Made by a program: the position numbers and the translations under genes. DNA of 64,000 nt, taken from positions 13,454,001 to 13,518,000 of the forward strand of contig OZ176053.1 in NCBI GenBank assembly GCA_964247055.1, given 5' to 3'. Below are positions 12,135 to 24,700 of the stretch, one piece after another. Origin of the DNA: Paragordius varius. Taxonomy: Eukaryota > Nematomorpha. Each line of letters opens with the position of its first letter. Within the stretch, counting starts at the first letter, position 1. The notes beneath the pieces are model-generated. The model saw only the letters and a program-made list of their open reading frames with translations. It did not search any database and was not told the origin of the DNA.

Positions 12135-15100
12135 ATACATTAATTTTTAAAGTATCGTTGTAAAAATCGGATATGAAAGAGTTTGTCAAACTATTTCTAT
12201 ATTTTGATGTAGTCTTACTAAGAGAATGTATAAAAATAATTTTGTTCACCGGTGACCAATATCAGATTTTTAAGGACAAAGTTTAACTTGAGTATTGATG
12301 CGACTAGTTTAATACATTAATTTTTAAAGTATCGTAGTAAAAATCAAATATGAAAGAGTTTGTCAAACTATCTCTATGTTTTGATGTAGTCTTGCTAAGA
12401 GAATATATAAAAAATAATTTTGTTCACCGGTGACCAATATCCGATATTTAAGGACAAAGTTTAATTTGAGTATTGATGCGACTAGTTTAATACATTAATT
12501 TTTAAAGTATCGTTGTAAAAATCGGATATGAAAGAGTTTGTCAAACTATCTCTATTTTGATGTAGTCTTGCTAAGAGAATGTATAAAAAATAATTTTGTT
12601 CACCGGTGACCAATATCCGATTTTTAAGGACAAAGTTTAACTTGAGTATTGATGCGACTAGTTTAATACATTAATTTTTAAAGTATCGTTGTAAAAATCG
12701 GATATGAAAGAGTTTGGCAAACTATTTCTATATTTTGATGTAGTCTTACTAAGAGAATGTATAAAAAATTATTTTGTTCACCGGTGACCAATATCCGATT
12801 TTTAAGGACAAAGTTTAACTTGAGTATTGATGCGACTAGTTTAATTTAAAGTATCGTTGTAAAAATCGGATATGAAAGAGTTTGTCAAACTATCTCTATA
12901 TTTTGATGTAGTCTTGCTAAGAGAATGTATAAAAAATAATTTTGTTCACCGGTGACCAATATCCGATTTTTAAGGACAAAGTTTAACTTGAGTATAGATG
13001 CGACTAGTTTAATACATTAATTTTTAAAGTGTCGTTGTAAAAACCGGATATGAAAGAGTTTGTCAAACTATCTCTATATTTTGATGTAGTCTTACTAAGA
13101 GAATGTATAAAAAATTATTTTGTTCACCGGTGACCAATATCCGATTTTTAAGGACAAAGTTAACTTGAGTATTGATGCGACTAGTTTAATACATTAATTT
13201 TTAAAGTATCGTTGTAAAAATCGGATATGAAAGAGTTTGTCAAACTATCTCTATATTTTGATGTGGTCTTACTAAGAGAATGTATAAAATATAATTTTGT
13301 TCACCGGTGACCAATATTCGATTTTTAAGGACAAAGTTTAACTTGAGTATTGAAGCGATTTATTGATACGACTAGTTTTATACATTAATTTTTAAAGTAT
13401 CGTTGTAAAAATCGGATATAAAAGAGTTTGTCAAACTATCTCTATATTTTGATGTAGTCTTGCTAAGAGAATATATAAAAAATAATTTTGTTCACCGGTG
13501 ACCAATATCCGATTTTTAAGGACAAAGTTTAATTTGAGTATTGATGCGACTAGTTTAATACATTAATTTTTAAAGTATCGTTGTAAAAATCGGATATGAA
13601 AGAGTTTGTCAAACTATTTCTATATTTTGATGTAGTCTTACTAAGAGAATGTATAAAAAATTATTCTGTTCACCGGTGAACAATATCCGATTTTTAAGGA
13701 CAAAGTTTAACTTGAGTATTGATGCGACTGCTTTAATACCATAATTTTTAAAGTATCGTTGTAAAAATCGGATATGAAAGAGTTTGTCAAACTATTTCTA
13801 TATTTAGATGTAGTCTTACTAAGAGAATGTATAAAAAATAATTTTGTTCACCGGTGACCAATATCAGATTTTTAAGGACAAAGTTTAACTTGAGTATTGA
13901 TGCGACTAGTTTAATACATTAATTTTTAAAGTATCGTAGTAAAAATCGGATATGAAAGAGTTTGTCAAACTATCTCTATGTTTTGATGTAGTCTTGCTAA
14001 GAGAATATATAAAAAATAATTTTGTTCACCGGTGACCAATATCCGATATTTAAGGACAAAGTTTAATTTGAGTATTGATGCGACTAGTTTAATACATTAA
14101 TTTTTAAAGTATCGTTGTAAAAATCGGATATGAAAGAGTTTGTCAAACTATCTCTATTTTGATGTAGTCTTGCTAAGAGAATGTATAAAAAATAATTTTG
14201 TTCACCGGTGACCAATATCCGATTTTTAAGGACAAAGTTTAACTTGAGTATTGATGCGACTAGTTTAATTCATTAATTTTTAAAGTATCGTTGTAAAAAT
14301 CGGATATGAAAGAGTTTGGCAAACTATTTCTATATTTTGATGTAGTCTTACTAAGAGAATGTATAAAAAATTATTTTGTTCACCGGTGACCAATATCCGA
14401 TTTTTAAGGACAAAGTTTAACTTGAGTATTGATGCGACTAGTTTAATTTAAAGTATCGTTGTAAAAATCGGATATGAAAGAGTTTGTCAAACTATCTCTA
14501 TATTTTGATGTAGTCTTGCTAAGAGAATGTATAAAAAATAATTTTGTTCACCGGTGACCAATATCCGATTTTTAAGGACAAAGTTTAACTTGAGTATAGA
14601 TGCGACTAGTTTAATACATTAATTTTTAAAGTGTCGTTGTAAAAACCGGATATGAAAGAGTTTGTCAAACTATCTCTATATTTTGATGTAGTCTTACTAA
14701 GAGAATGTATAAAAAATTATTTTGTTCACCGGTGACCAATATCCGATTTTTAAGGACAAAGTTAACTTGAGTATTGATGCGACTAGTTTAATACATTAAT
14801 TTTTAAAGTATCGTTGTAAAAATCGGATATGAAAGAGTTTGTCAAACTATCTCTATATTTTGATGTGGTCTTACTAAGAAATATAATTTTGTTCACCGGT
14901 GACCAATATTCGATTTTTAAGGACAAAGTTTAACTTGAGTATTGAAGCGATTTATTGATACGACTAGTTTTATACATTAATTTTTAAAGTATCGTTGTAA
15001 AAATCGGATATAAAAGAGTTTGTCAAACTATCTCTATATTTTGATGTAGTCTTGCTAAGAGAATATATAAAAAATAATTTTGTTCACCGGTGACCAATAT

Positions 15101-15395
15101 CCGATTTTTAAGGACAAAGTTTAATTTGAGTATTGATGCGACTAGTTTAATACATTAATTTTTAAAGTATCGTTGTAAAAATCGGATATGAAAGAGTTTG
15201 TCAAACTATTTCTATATTTTGATGTAGTCTTACTAAGAGAATGTATAAAAAATTATTCTGTTCACCGGTGAACAATATCCGATTTTTAAGGACAAAGTTT
15301 AACTTGAGTATTGATGCGACTGGTTTAATACCATAATTTTTAAAGTATCGTTGTAAAAATCGGATATGAAAGAGTTTGTCAAAATATCTCTATAT
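12135..15395 (+). repeat. 1602-bp higher-order repeat in A (9-mer), tandem pair
   Basis: Two adjacent copies, roughly 12135-13736 and 13737-15339 with the match trailing to about 15395. Markers at the same offset: atcgtagtaa at 12331 and 13933, the 10-bp-deleted monomer at 12842 and 14444, gtgtcg at 13029 and 14631. The second copy has lost 10 bp near 14878, after which the offset falls to 1592 (ttattctg at 13661 and 15253). 1602 equals nine 178-bp monomers. The pair directly abuts the junction with array B. Confidence 0.88.
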
Positions 15396-15477
15396 TTTGA
15401 TGTAGTCTTACTAAGAGAATGTATAAAAAATTATTTTGTTCACCGGTGACCAATATCCGATTTTTAAGGACAAAGTT

Positions 15478-15492
15478 TAACTAAAAAAAATA
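15478..15492. other. Junction between satellite arrays A and B
   Basis: Array A reads normally through gtttaacta, ending at 15483. In A this is usually followed by gagtattg. From 15484 the sequence is a run of A and then tatggtgacatcacc, which is array B entered just after its gggctaccc landmark. The three bases cta (15481-15483) fit both families. There is no spacer, target-site duplication or transposon end. This looks like a direct join by recombination or end joining at very short homology, and it keeps both arrays in the orientation shown. Confidence 0.9.
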
Positions 15493-15493
15493 T

Positions 15494-15505
15494 GGTGACA
15501 TCACC
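15494..15505. repeat. ggtga/tcacc hairpin of B monomers
   Basis: ggtgacatcacc has 5-bp inverted arms around ca. About as many monomers read ggcgacatcacc, and others agtgacatcacc or gttgacatcacc, each breaking one pair. It is followed by the palindromes tgatca and caaatttg. The same half-sites in the other order make the array A dyad tcaccggtga. Confidence 0.82.
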
Positions 15506-15559
15506 TGATCAAATTTGGATTTTAGGTAGCCATTTTTATTTTTAAAATCGTATAAAATA

Positions 15560-15583
15560 AATTTTTTAAATATTTAAAAAATT
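15560..15583. repeat. Perfect 24-bp AT palindrome of B monomers (example)
   Basis: The half-site aattttttaaat is followed directly by its exact reverse complement, giving 24 bp of perfect dyad symmetry with no G or C and no spacer. The same element starts at 15733 and recurs once in almost every B monomer. Departures are few, such as the shortened forms near 26065 and 32440. It could extrude as a cruciform, bind a dimeric AT-hook or homeodomain-like protein, or simply mark a rigid or bent DNA segment. Confidence 0.9.
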
Positions 15584-15609
15584 CATAAAAATTACATTTA
15601 TAGTCCGAT

Positions 15610-15626
15610 CCCCAAAATATTTGGGG
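15610..15626. repeat. cccc/gggg hairpin of one B subfamily
   Basis: ccccaaaatatttgggg forms 7-bp arms (ccccaaa and tttgggg) around ata. It occurs only in monomers that also read agtccgatcccc just upstream. The other main type reads actccgatctcg and cannot form the outer pairs. Minor types read aagtccgatctca and acagtcccatctca. The changes travel together, so they define subfamilies. Confidence 0.87.
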
Positions 15627-15646
15627 TGATGATGGAACTACCATAG

Positions 15647-15704
15647 GGCTACCCAAAATAAATTATGGCGACATCACCTGATCAAATTTGGATTTTAGGT
15701 AGCC
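15647..15704. repeat. 7-bp inverted arms spanning the B monomer boundary (example)
   Basis: ggctacc at 15647-15653 is the reverse complement of ggtagcc at 15698-15704, with 44 bp between them. The inner segment contains the A-run, the ggtga/tcacc hairpin, tgatca and caaatttg. Most B monomers keep both arms. Changes such as ggaagcc, ggtagat, gttagcc and ggcagcc are subfamily markers that break the pairing. Confidence 0.78.
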
Positions 15705-18700
15705 ATTTTTATTTTTAAAATCGTATAAAATAAATTTTTTAAATATTTAAAAAATTCATAAAAATTACATTTATACTCCGATCTCGAAAATATTTGGGGT
15801 GATGATGGAAGTACCATAGGGCTACCCAAAAAAATTTATGGTGACATCACCTGATCAAATTTGGATTTTAGGTAGCCATTTTTATTTTTAAAATCGTATA
15901 AAATAAATTTTTTAAATATTTAAAAAAATCATAAAAATTACATTTATAGTCCGATCCCCAAAATATTTGGGGTGATGATGGAACTACCATAGGGCTACCC
16001 AAAAAAAATTATGGCGACATCACCTGATCAAATTTGGATTTTAGGTAGCCATTTTTATTTTTAAAATCGTATAAAATAAATTTTTTAAATATTTAAAAAA
16101 TTCATAAAAATTACATTTATACTCCGATCTCGAAAATATTTGGGGTGATGATGGAACCACCATAGGGTTAGCCAAAAAAAATTATGGTGACATCACCTGA
16201 TCAAATTTGGATTTTAGGTAGCCATTTTTATTTTTAAAATCGTATAAAATAAATTTTTTAAATATTTAAAAAATTCATAAAAATTACATTTATACTCCGA
16301 TCTCGAAAATATTTGGGGTGATGATGGAACTACTATAGGGCTACCCAAAAAAATTATGGCGACATCACTTGATCAAATTTGGATTTTAGGTAGCCATTTT
16401 TATTTTTAAAATTGTATAAAATAAATTTTTTAAATATTTAAAAAATTCATAAAAATTACATTTATACTCCGATCTCGAAAATATTTGGGGTGATGATGGA
16501 ACTACCATAGGGCTACCCAAAAAAATTATGGTGACATCACCTGATCAAATTTGGATTTTAGGAAGCCATTTTTATTTTTAAAATCGTATAAAATAAATTT
16601 TTTAAATATTTAAAAAATTCATAAAAATTACATTTAAAGTCCGATCTCGAAAATATTCGGGGTGATGATGGAACTACCATAGGGCTACCCAAAAAAATTA
16701 TGGCGACATTACTTGATCAAGTTTGGATTTTAGGTAGCCATTTTTATTTTTAAAATCGTATAAAATAAATTTTTTAAATATATAAAAAATTCATAAAAAT
16801 TACATTAACAGTCCCATCTCAAAAATATTTGGGGTGATTATAGAACTACCATGGGGCTACACAAAAAAAATTATGGCGACATCACCTGATCAAATTTGGA
16901 TTTTAGGAAGCCATTTTTATTTTTAAAATCGTATATAATAAATTTTTTAAATATTTAAAAAATTCATAAAAATTACATTTAAAGTCCGATCTCAAAAATA
17001 TTTGGGGTGATGATGGAACCACCATAGGGTTAGCCAAAAAAAAATTATGGTGACATCACCTGATCAAATTTGGATTTTAGGTAGCCATTTTTATTTTTAA
17101 AATCGTATAAAATAAATTTTTTAAATATTTAAAAAATTCATAAAAATTACATTTATACTCCGATCTCGACAATATTTGGGGTGATGATGGAACTACCATA
17201 GGGCTACCCAAAAAAAATTATGGTGACATCACCTGATCAAATTTGGATTTTAGGAAGCCATTTTTATTTTTAAAATCGTATATAATAAATTTTTTAAATA
17301 TTTAAAAAATTCATAAAAATTACATTTAAAGTCCGATCTCAAAAATATTTGGGGTGATGATGGAACCACCATAGGGTTAGCCAAAAAAAATTATGGTGAC
17401 ATCACCTGATCAAATTTGGATTTTAGGTAGCTATTTTTATTTTTAAAATCGTATAAAATAAATTTTTTAAATATTTAAAAAATTCATATAAATTACATTT
17501 ATACTCCGATCTCGAAAATATTTGGGGTGATGATGGAACTACTATAGGGCTACCCAAAAAAATTATGGCGACATCACTTGATCAAATTTGGATTTTAGGT
17601 AGCCATTTTTATTTTTAAAATTGTATAAAATAAATTTTTTAAATGTTTAAAAAATTCATAAAAATTACATTTAAAGTCCGATCTCGAAAATATTCGGGGT
17701 GATGATGGAACTACCATAGGGCTACCCAAAAAAATTATGGCGACATCACTTGATCAAGTTTGGATTTTAGGTAGCCATTTTTATTTTTAAAATCGTATAA
17801 AATAAATTTTTTAAATATTTAAAAAATTCATAAAAATTACATTTATAGTCCGATCCCCAAAATATTTGGGGTGATGATGGAACTACCATAGGGCTACCCA
17901 AAAAAATTATGGTGACATCACCTGATCAAATTTGGATTTTAGGAAGCCATTCTTATTTTTAAAATCGTATAAAATAAATTTTTTAAATATTTAAAAAATT
18001 CATAAAAATTACATTTAAAGTCCGATCTCAAAAATATTTGGGGTGATGATGGAACCACCATAGGGTTAGCCAAAAAAAAATTATGGTGACATCACCTGAT
18101 CAAATTTGGATTTTAGGTAGCCATTTTTATTTTTAAAATCGTATAAAATAAATTTTTTAAATATTTAAAAAATTCATAAAAATTACATTTATACTCCGAT
18201 CTCAAAAATATTTGGTGTGATGATGGAACTACTATAGGGCTACCCAAAAAAATTATGGCGACATCACTTGATCAAGTTTGGATTTTAGGTAGCCATTTTT
18301 ATTTTTAAAATCGTATAAAATAAATTTTTTAAATATTTAAAAATTCATAAAAATTACATTAACAGTCCCATCTCAAAAATATTTGGGGTGATTATGGAAC
18401 TACCATGGGGCTACACAAAAAAAATTATGGCGAAATCACCTGATCAAATTTGGATTTTAGGTAGCCATTTTTATTTTTAAAATCGTATAAAATAAATTTT
18501 TTAAATATTTATAAAATCCATAAAAATTACATTTATACTCCGATCTCGACAATATTTGGGGTGATGATGGAACTACCATAGGGCTACCCAAAAAAAATTA
18601 TGGTGACATCACCTGATCAAATTTGGATTTTAGGAAGCCATTTTTATTTTTAAAATCGTATATAATAAATTTTTTAAATATTTAAAAAATTCATAAAAAT

Positions 18701-21700
18701 TACATTTAAAGTCCGATCTCAAAAATATTTGGGGTGATGATGGAACCACCATAGGGTTAGCCAAAAAAAATTATGGTGACATCACCTGATCAAATTTGGA
18801 TTTTAGGTAGCCATTTTTATTTTTAAAATCGTATAAAATAAATTTTTTAAATATTTAAAAAATTCATAAAAATTACATTTATACTCCGATCTCGAAAATA
18901 TTTGGGGTGATGATGGAACTACTATAGGGCTACCCAAAAAAATTATGGCGACATCACTTGATCAAATTTGGATTTTAGGTAGCCATTTTTATTTTTAAAA
19001 TTGTATAAAATAAATTTTTTAAATATTTAAAAAATTCATAAAAATTACATTTATACTCCGATCTCGAAAATATTTGGGGTGATGATGGAACTACCATAGG
19101 GCTACCCAAAAAAATTATGGTGACATCACCTGATCAAATTTGGATTTTAGGAAGCCATTTTTATTTTTAAAATCGTATAAAATAAATTTTTTAAATATTT
19201 AAAAAATTCATAAAAATTACATTTAAAGTCCGATCTCGAAAATATTCGGGGTGATGATGGAACTACCATAGGGCTACCCAAAAAAATTATGGCGACATCA
19301 CTTGATCAAGTTTGGATTTTAGGTAGCCATTTTTATTTTTAAAATCGTATAAAATAAATTTTTTAAATATATAAAAAATTCATAAAAATTACATTAACAG
19401 TCCCATCTCAAAAATATTTTAGGTGATTATAGAACTACCATGGGGCTACACAAAAAAAATTATGGCGACATCACCTGATCAAATTTGGATTTTAGGTAGC
19501 CATTTTTATTTTTAAAATCGTATAAAATAAATTTTTTAAATATTTAAAAAATTCATAAAAATTACATTTATACTCCGATCTCGAAAATATTTGGGGTGAT
19601 GATGGAACTACTATAGGGCTACCCAAAAAAATTATGGCGACATCACTTGATCAAATTTGGATTTTAGGTAGCCATTTTTATTTTTAAAATTGTATAAAAT
19701 AAATTTTTTAAATATTTAAAAAATTCATAAAAATTACATTTATACTCCGATCTCGAAAATATTTGGGGTGATGATGGAACTACCATAGGGCTACCCAAAA
19801 AAATTATGGTGACATCACCTGATCAAATTTGGATTTTAGGAAGCCATTTTTATTTTTAAAATCGTATAAAATAATTTTTTAAATATTTAAAAAATTCATA
19901 AAAATTACATTTAAAGTCCGATCTCAAAAATATTTGGGGTGATGATGGAACCACCATAGGGTTAGCCAAAAAAAAATTATGGTGACATCACCTGATCAAA
20001 TTTGGATTTTAGGTAGCCATTTTTATTTTTAAAATCGTATAAAATAAATTTTTTAAATATTTAAAAAATTCATAAAAATTACATTTATACTCCGATCTCG
20101 ACAATATTTGGGGTGATGATGGAACTACCATAGGGCTACCCAAAAAAAATTATGGTGACATCACCTGATCAAATTTGGATTTTAGGAAGCCATTTTTATT
20201 TTTAAAATCGTATATAATAAATTTTTTAAATATTTAAAAAATTCATAAAAATTACATTTAAAGTCCGATCTCAAAAATATTTGGGGTGATGATGGAACCA
20301 CCATAGGGTTAGCCAAAAAAAATTATGGTGACATCACCTGATCAAATTTGGATTTTAGGTAGCCATTTTTATTTTTAAAATCGTATAAAATAAATTTTTT
20401 AAATATTTAAAAAATTCATAAAAATTACATTTATACTCCGATCTCGAAAATATTTGGGGTGATGATGGAACTACTATAGGGCTACCCAAAAAAATTATGG
20501 CGACATCACTTGATCAAATTTGGATTTTAGGTAGCCATTTTTATTTTTAAAATTGTATAAAATAAATTTTTTAAATGTTTAAAAAATTCATAAAAATTAC
20601 ATTTAAAGTCCGATCTCGAAAATATTCGGGGTGATGATGGAACTACCATAGGGCTACCCAAAAAAATTATGGCGACATCACTTGATCAAGTTTGGATTTT
20701 AGGTAGCCATTTTTATTTTTAAAATCGTATAAAATAAATTTTTTAAATATATAAAAAATTCATAAAAATTACATTAACAGTCCCATCTCAAAAATATTTG
20801 GGGTGATTATAGAACTACCATGGGGCTACACAAAAAAAATTATGGCGACATCACCTGATCAAATTTGGATTTTAGGTAGCCATTTTTATTTTTAAAATCG
20901 TATAAAATAAATTTTTTAAATATTTAAAAAATTCATAAAAATTACATTTATACTCCGATCTCGAAAATATTTGGGGTGATGATGGAACTACTATAGGGCT
21001 ACCCAAAAAAATTATGGCGACATCACTTGATCAAATTTGGATTTTAGGTAGCCATTTTTATTTTTAAAATTGTATAAAATAAATTTTTTAAATATTTAAA
21101 AAATTCATAAAAATTACATTTATACTCCGATCTCGAAAATATTTGGGGTGATGATGGAACTACCATAGGGCTACCCAAAAAAATTATGGTGACATCACCT
21201 GATCAAATTTGGATTTTAGGAAGCCATTTTTATTTTTAAAATCGTATAAAATAAATTTTTTAAATATTTAAAAAATTCATAAAAATTACATTTAAAGTCC
21301 GATCTCAAAAATATTTGGGGTGATGATGGAACCACCATAGGGTTAGCCAAAAAAAAATTATGGTGACATCACCTGATCAAATTTGGATTTTAGGTAGCCA
21401 TTTTTATTTTTAAAATCGTATAAAATAAATTTTTTAAATATTTAAAAAATTCATAAAAATTACATTTATACTCCGATCTCGACAATATTTGGGGTGATGA
21501 TGGAACTACCATAGGGCTACCCAAAAAAAATTATGATGACATCACCTGATCAAATTTGGATTTTAGGAAGCCATTTTTATTCTTAAAATCGTATATAATA
21601 AATTTTTTAAATATTTAAAAAATTCATAAAAATTACATTTAAAGTCCGATCTCAAAAATATTTGGGGTGATGATGGAACCACCATAGGGTTAGCCAAAAA

Positions 21701-24700
21701 AAATTATGGTGACATCACCTGATCAAATTTGGATTTTAGGTAGCCATTTTTATTTTTAAAATCGTATAAAATAATTTTTTAAATATTTAAAAAATTCATA
21801 AAAATTACATTTATACTCCGATCTCGAAAATATTTGGGGTGATGATGGAACTACTATAGGGCTACCCAAAAAAATTATGGCGACATCACTTGATCAAATT
21901 TGGATTTTAGGTAGCCATTTTTATTTTTAAAATTGTATAAAATAAATTTTTTAAATGTTTAAAAAATTCATAAAAATTACATTTATACTCCGATCTCGAA
22001 AATATTTGGGGTGATGATGGAACTACCATAGGGCTACCCAAAAAAATTATGGTGACATCACCTGATCAAATTTGGATTTTAGGAAGCCATTTTTATTTTT
22101 AAAATCGTATAAAATAAATTTTTTAAATATTTAAAAAATTCATAAAAATTACATTTAAAGTCCGATCTCGAAAATATTTGGGGTGATGATGGAACTACCA
22201 TAGGGCTACCCAAAAAAATTATGGCGACATCACTTGATCAAGTTTGGATTTTAGGTAGCCATTTTTATTTTTAAAATCGTATAAAATAAATTTTTTAAAT
22301 ATATAAAAAATTCATAAAAAATACATTAACAGTCCCATCTCAAAAATATTTGGGGTGATTATGGAACTACCATGGGGCTACACAAAAAAAATTATGGCGA
22401 CATCACCTGATCAAATTTGGATTTTAGGTAGCCATTTTTATTTTTAAAATCGTATAAAATAAATTTTTTAAATATTTAAAAAATTCATAAAAATTACATT
22501 TATACTCCGATCTCGAAAATATTTGGGGTGATGATGGAACTACTATAGGGCTACCCAAAAAAATTATGGCGACATCACTTGATCAAATTTGGATTTTAGG
22601 TAGCCATTTTTATTTTTAAAATTGTATAAAATAAATTTTTTAAATATTTAAAAAATTCATAAAAATTACATTTATACTCCGATCTCGAAAATATTTGGGG
22701 TGATGATGGAACTACCATAGGGCTACCCAAAAAAATTATGGTGACATCACCTGATCAAATTTGGATTTTAGGAAGCCATTTTTATTTTTAAAATCGTATA
22801 AAATAAATTTTTTAAATATTTAAAAAATTCATAAAAATTACATTTAAAGTCCGATCTCAAAAATATTTGGGGTGATGATGGAACTACTATAGGGCTACCC
22901 AAAAAAATTATGGCGACATCACTTGATCAAGTTTTTTAGGTAGCCATTTTTATTTTTAAAATCGTATAAAATAAATTTTTTAAATATTTAAAAATTCATA
23001 AAAATTACATTAACAGTCCCATCTCAAAAATATTTGGGGTGATTATGGAACTACCATGGGGCTACACAAAAAAAATTATGGCGAAATCACCTGATCAAAT
23101 TTGGATTTTAGGTAGCCATTTTTATTTTTAAAATCGTATAAAATAAATTTTTTAAATATTTAAAAAATTCATAAAAATTACATTTATACTCTGATCTCGA
23201 AAATATTTGGGGTGATGATGGAACTACTATAGGGCTACCCAAAAAAATTATGGCGACATCACTTGATCAAATTTGGATTTTAGGTAGCCATTTTTATTTT
23301 TAAAATTGTATAAAATAAATTTTTTAAATATTTAAAAAATTCATAAAAATTACATTTATACTCCGATCTCGAAAATATTTGGGGTGATGATGGAACTACC
23401 ATAGGGCTACCCAAAAAAATTATGGTGACATCACCTGATCAAATTTGGATTTTAGGAAGCCATTTTTATTTTTAAAATCGTATAAAATAAATTTTTTAAA
23501 TATTTAAAAAATTCATAAAAATTACATTTAAAGTCCGATCTCAAAAATATTTGGGGTGATGATGGAACCACCATAGGGTTAGCCAAAAAAAAATTATGGT
23601 GACATCACCTGATCAAATTTGGATTTTAGGTAGCCATTTTTATTTTTAAAATCGTATAAAATAAATTTTTTAAATATTTAAAAAATTCATAAAAATTACA
23701 TTTATACTCCGATCTCAAAAATATTTGGGGTGATGATGGAACTACTATAGGGCTACCCAAAAAAATTATGACGACATCACTTGATCAAGTTTGGATTTTA
23801 GGTAGCCATTTTTATTTTTAAAATCGTATAAAATAAATTTTTTAAATATTTAAAAATATATAAAAATTACATTAACAGTCCCATCTCAAAAATATTTGGG
23901 GTGATTATGGAACTACCATAGGGCTACCCAAAAAAATTATGGCGACATCAACTGATCAAATTTGGATTTTAGGTAGCCATTTTTATTTTTAAAATCGTAT
24001 AAAATAAATTTTTTAAATATTTAAAAATTCATAAAAATTACATTTATACTCCGATCTCGAAAATATTTGGGGTGATGATGGAACTACCATAGGGCTACCC
24101 AAAAAAATTATGGCGACATCAACTGATCAAATTTGGATTTTAGGTAGCCATTTTTATTTTTAAAATCGTATAAAATAAATTTTTTAAATATTTTAAAAAT
24201 TTATAAAAATTACATTTATACTCCGATCTCGACAATATTTGGGGTGATGATGGAACTACCATAGGGCTACCCAAAAAAAATTATGGTGACATCACCTGAT
24301 TAAATTTGGATTTTAGGTAGCCATTTTTATTTTTAAAATCGTATAAAATAAATTTTTTAAATATATAAAAAATTCATAAAAAATACATTAACAGTCCCAT
24401 CTCAAAAATATTTGGGGTGATTATGGAACTACTATAGGGCTACCCAAAAAAATTATGGCGACATCACTTGATCAAATTTGGATTTTAGGTAGCCATTTTT
24501 ATTTTTAAAATTGTATAAAATAAATTTTTTAAATATTTAAAAAATTCATAAAAATTACATTTATACTCCGATCTCGAAAATATTTGGGGTGATGATGGAA
24601 CTACCATAGGGCTACCCAAAAAAATTATGGTGACATCACCTGATCAAATTTGGATTTTAGGAAGCCATTTTTATTTTTAAAATCGTATAAAATAAATTTT

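Larger units (their letters stand above)
1..15483 (+). repeat. Satellite array A, 178/191-bp monomers
   Basis: Head-to-tail tandem array. The landmark gttcaccggt starts at 131, 309, 487, 665, 843 and 1019, so the basic period is 178 bp. A 191-bp long form carries a 13-bp internal duplication. About 85 monomers fit. A consensus monomer counts to about 28% GC and contains five CpGs. All monomers I checked have the same orientation, and I see no inserted element. Monomers differ by a few substitutions and small indels, and the variants are shared in blocks, which shows higher-order organisation. The array begins before base 1 (base 1 falls inside a long-form duplication) and ends at the junction with array B. 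The role is inferred: arrays of this length and period are usual in centromeric or pericentromeric heterochromatin of eukaryotes. I do not recognise the family. Confidence 0.97.

Noticed and set aside
1-15483. Plasmid or phage replication iterons
   Set aside because: The unit is far longer than iterons, copy number is far too high, and no replication gene or unique sequence is present.
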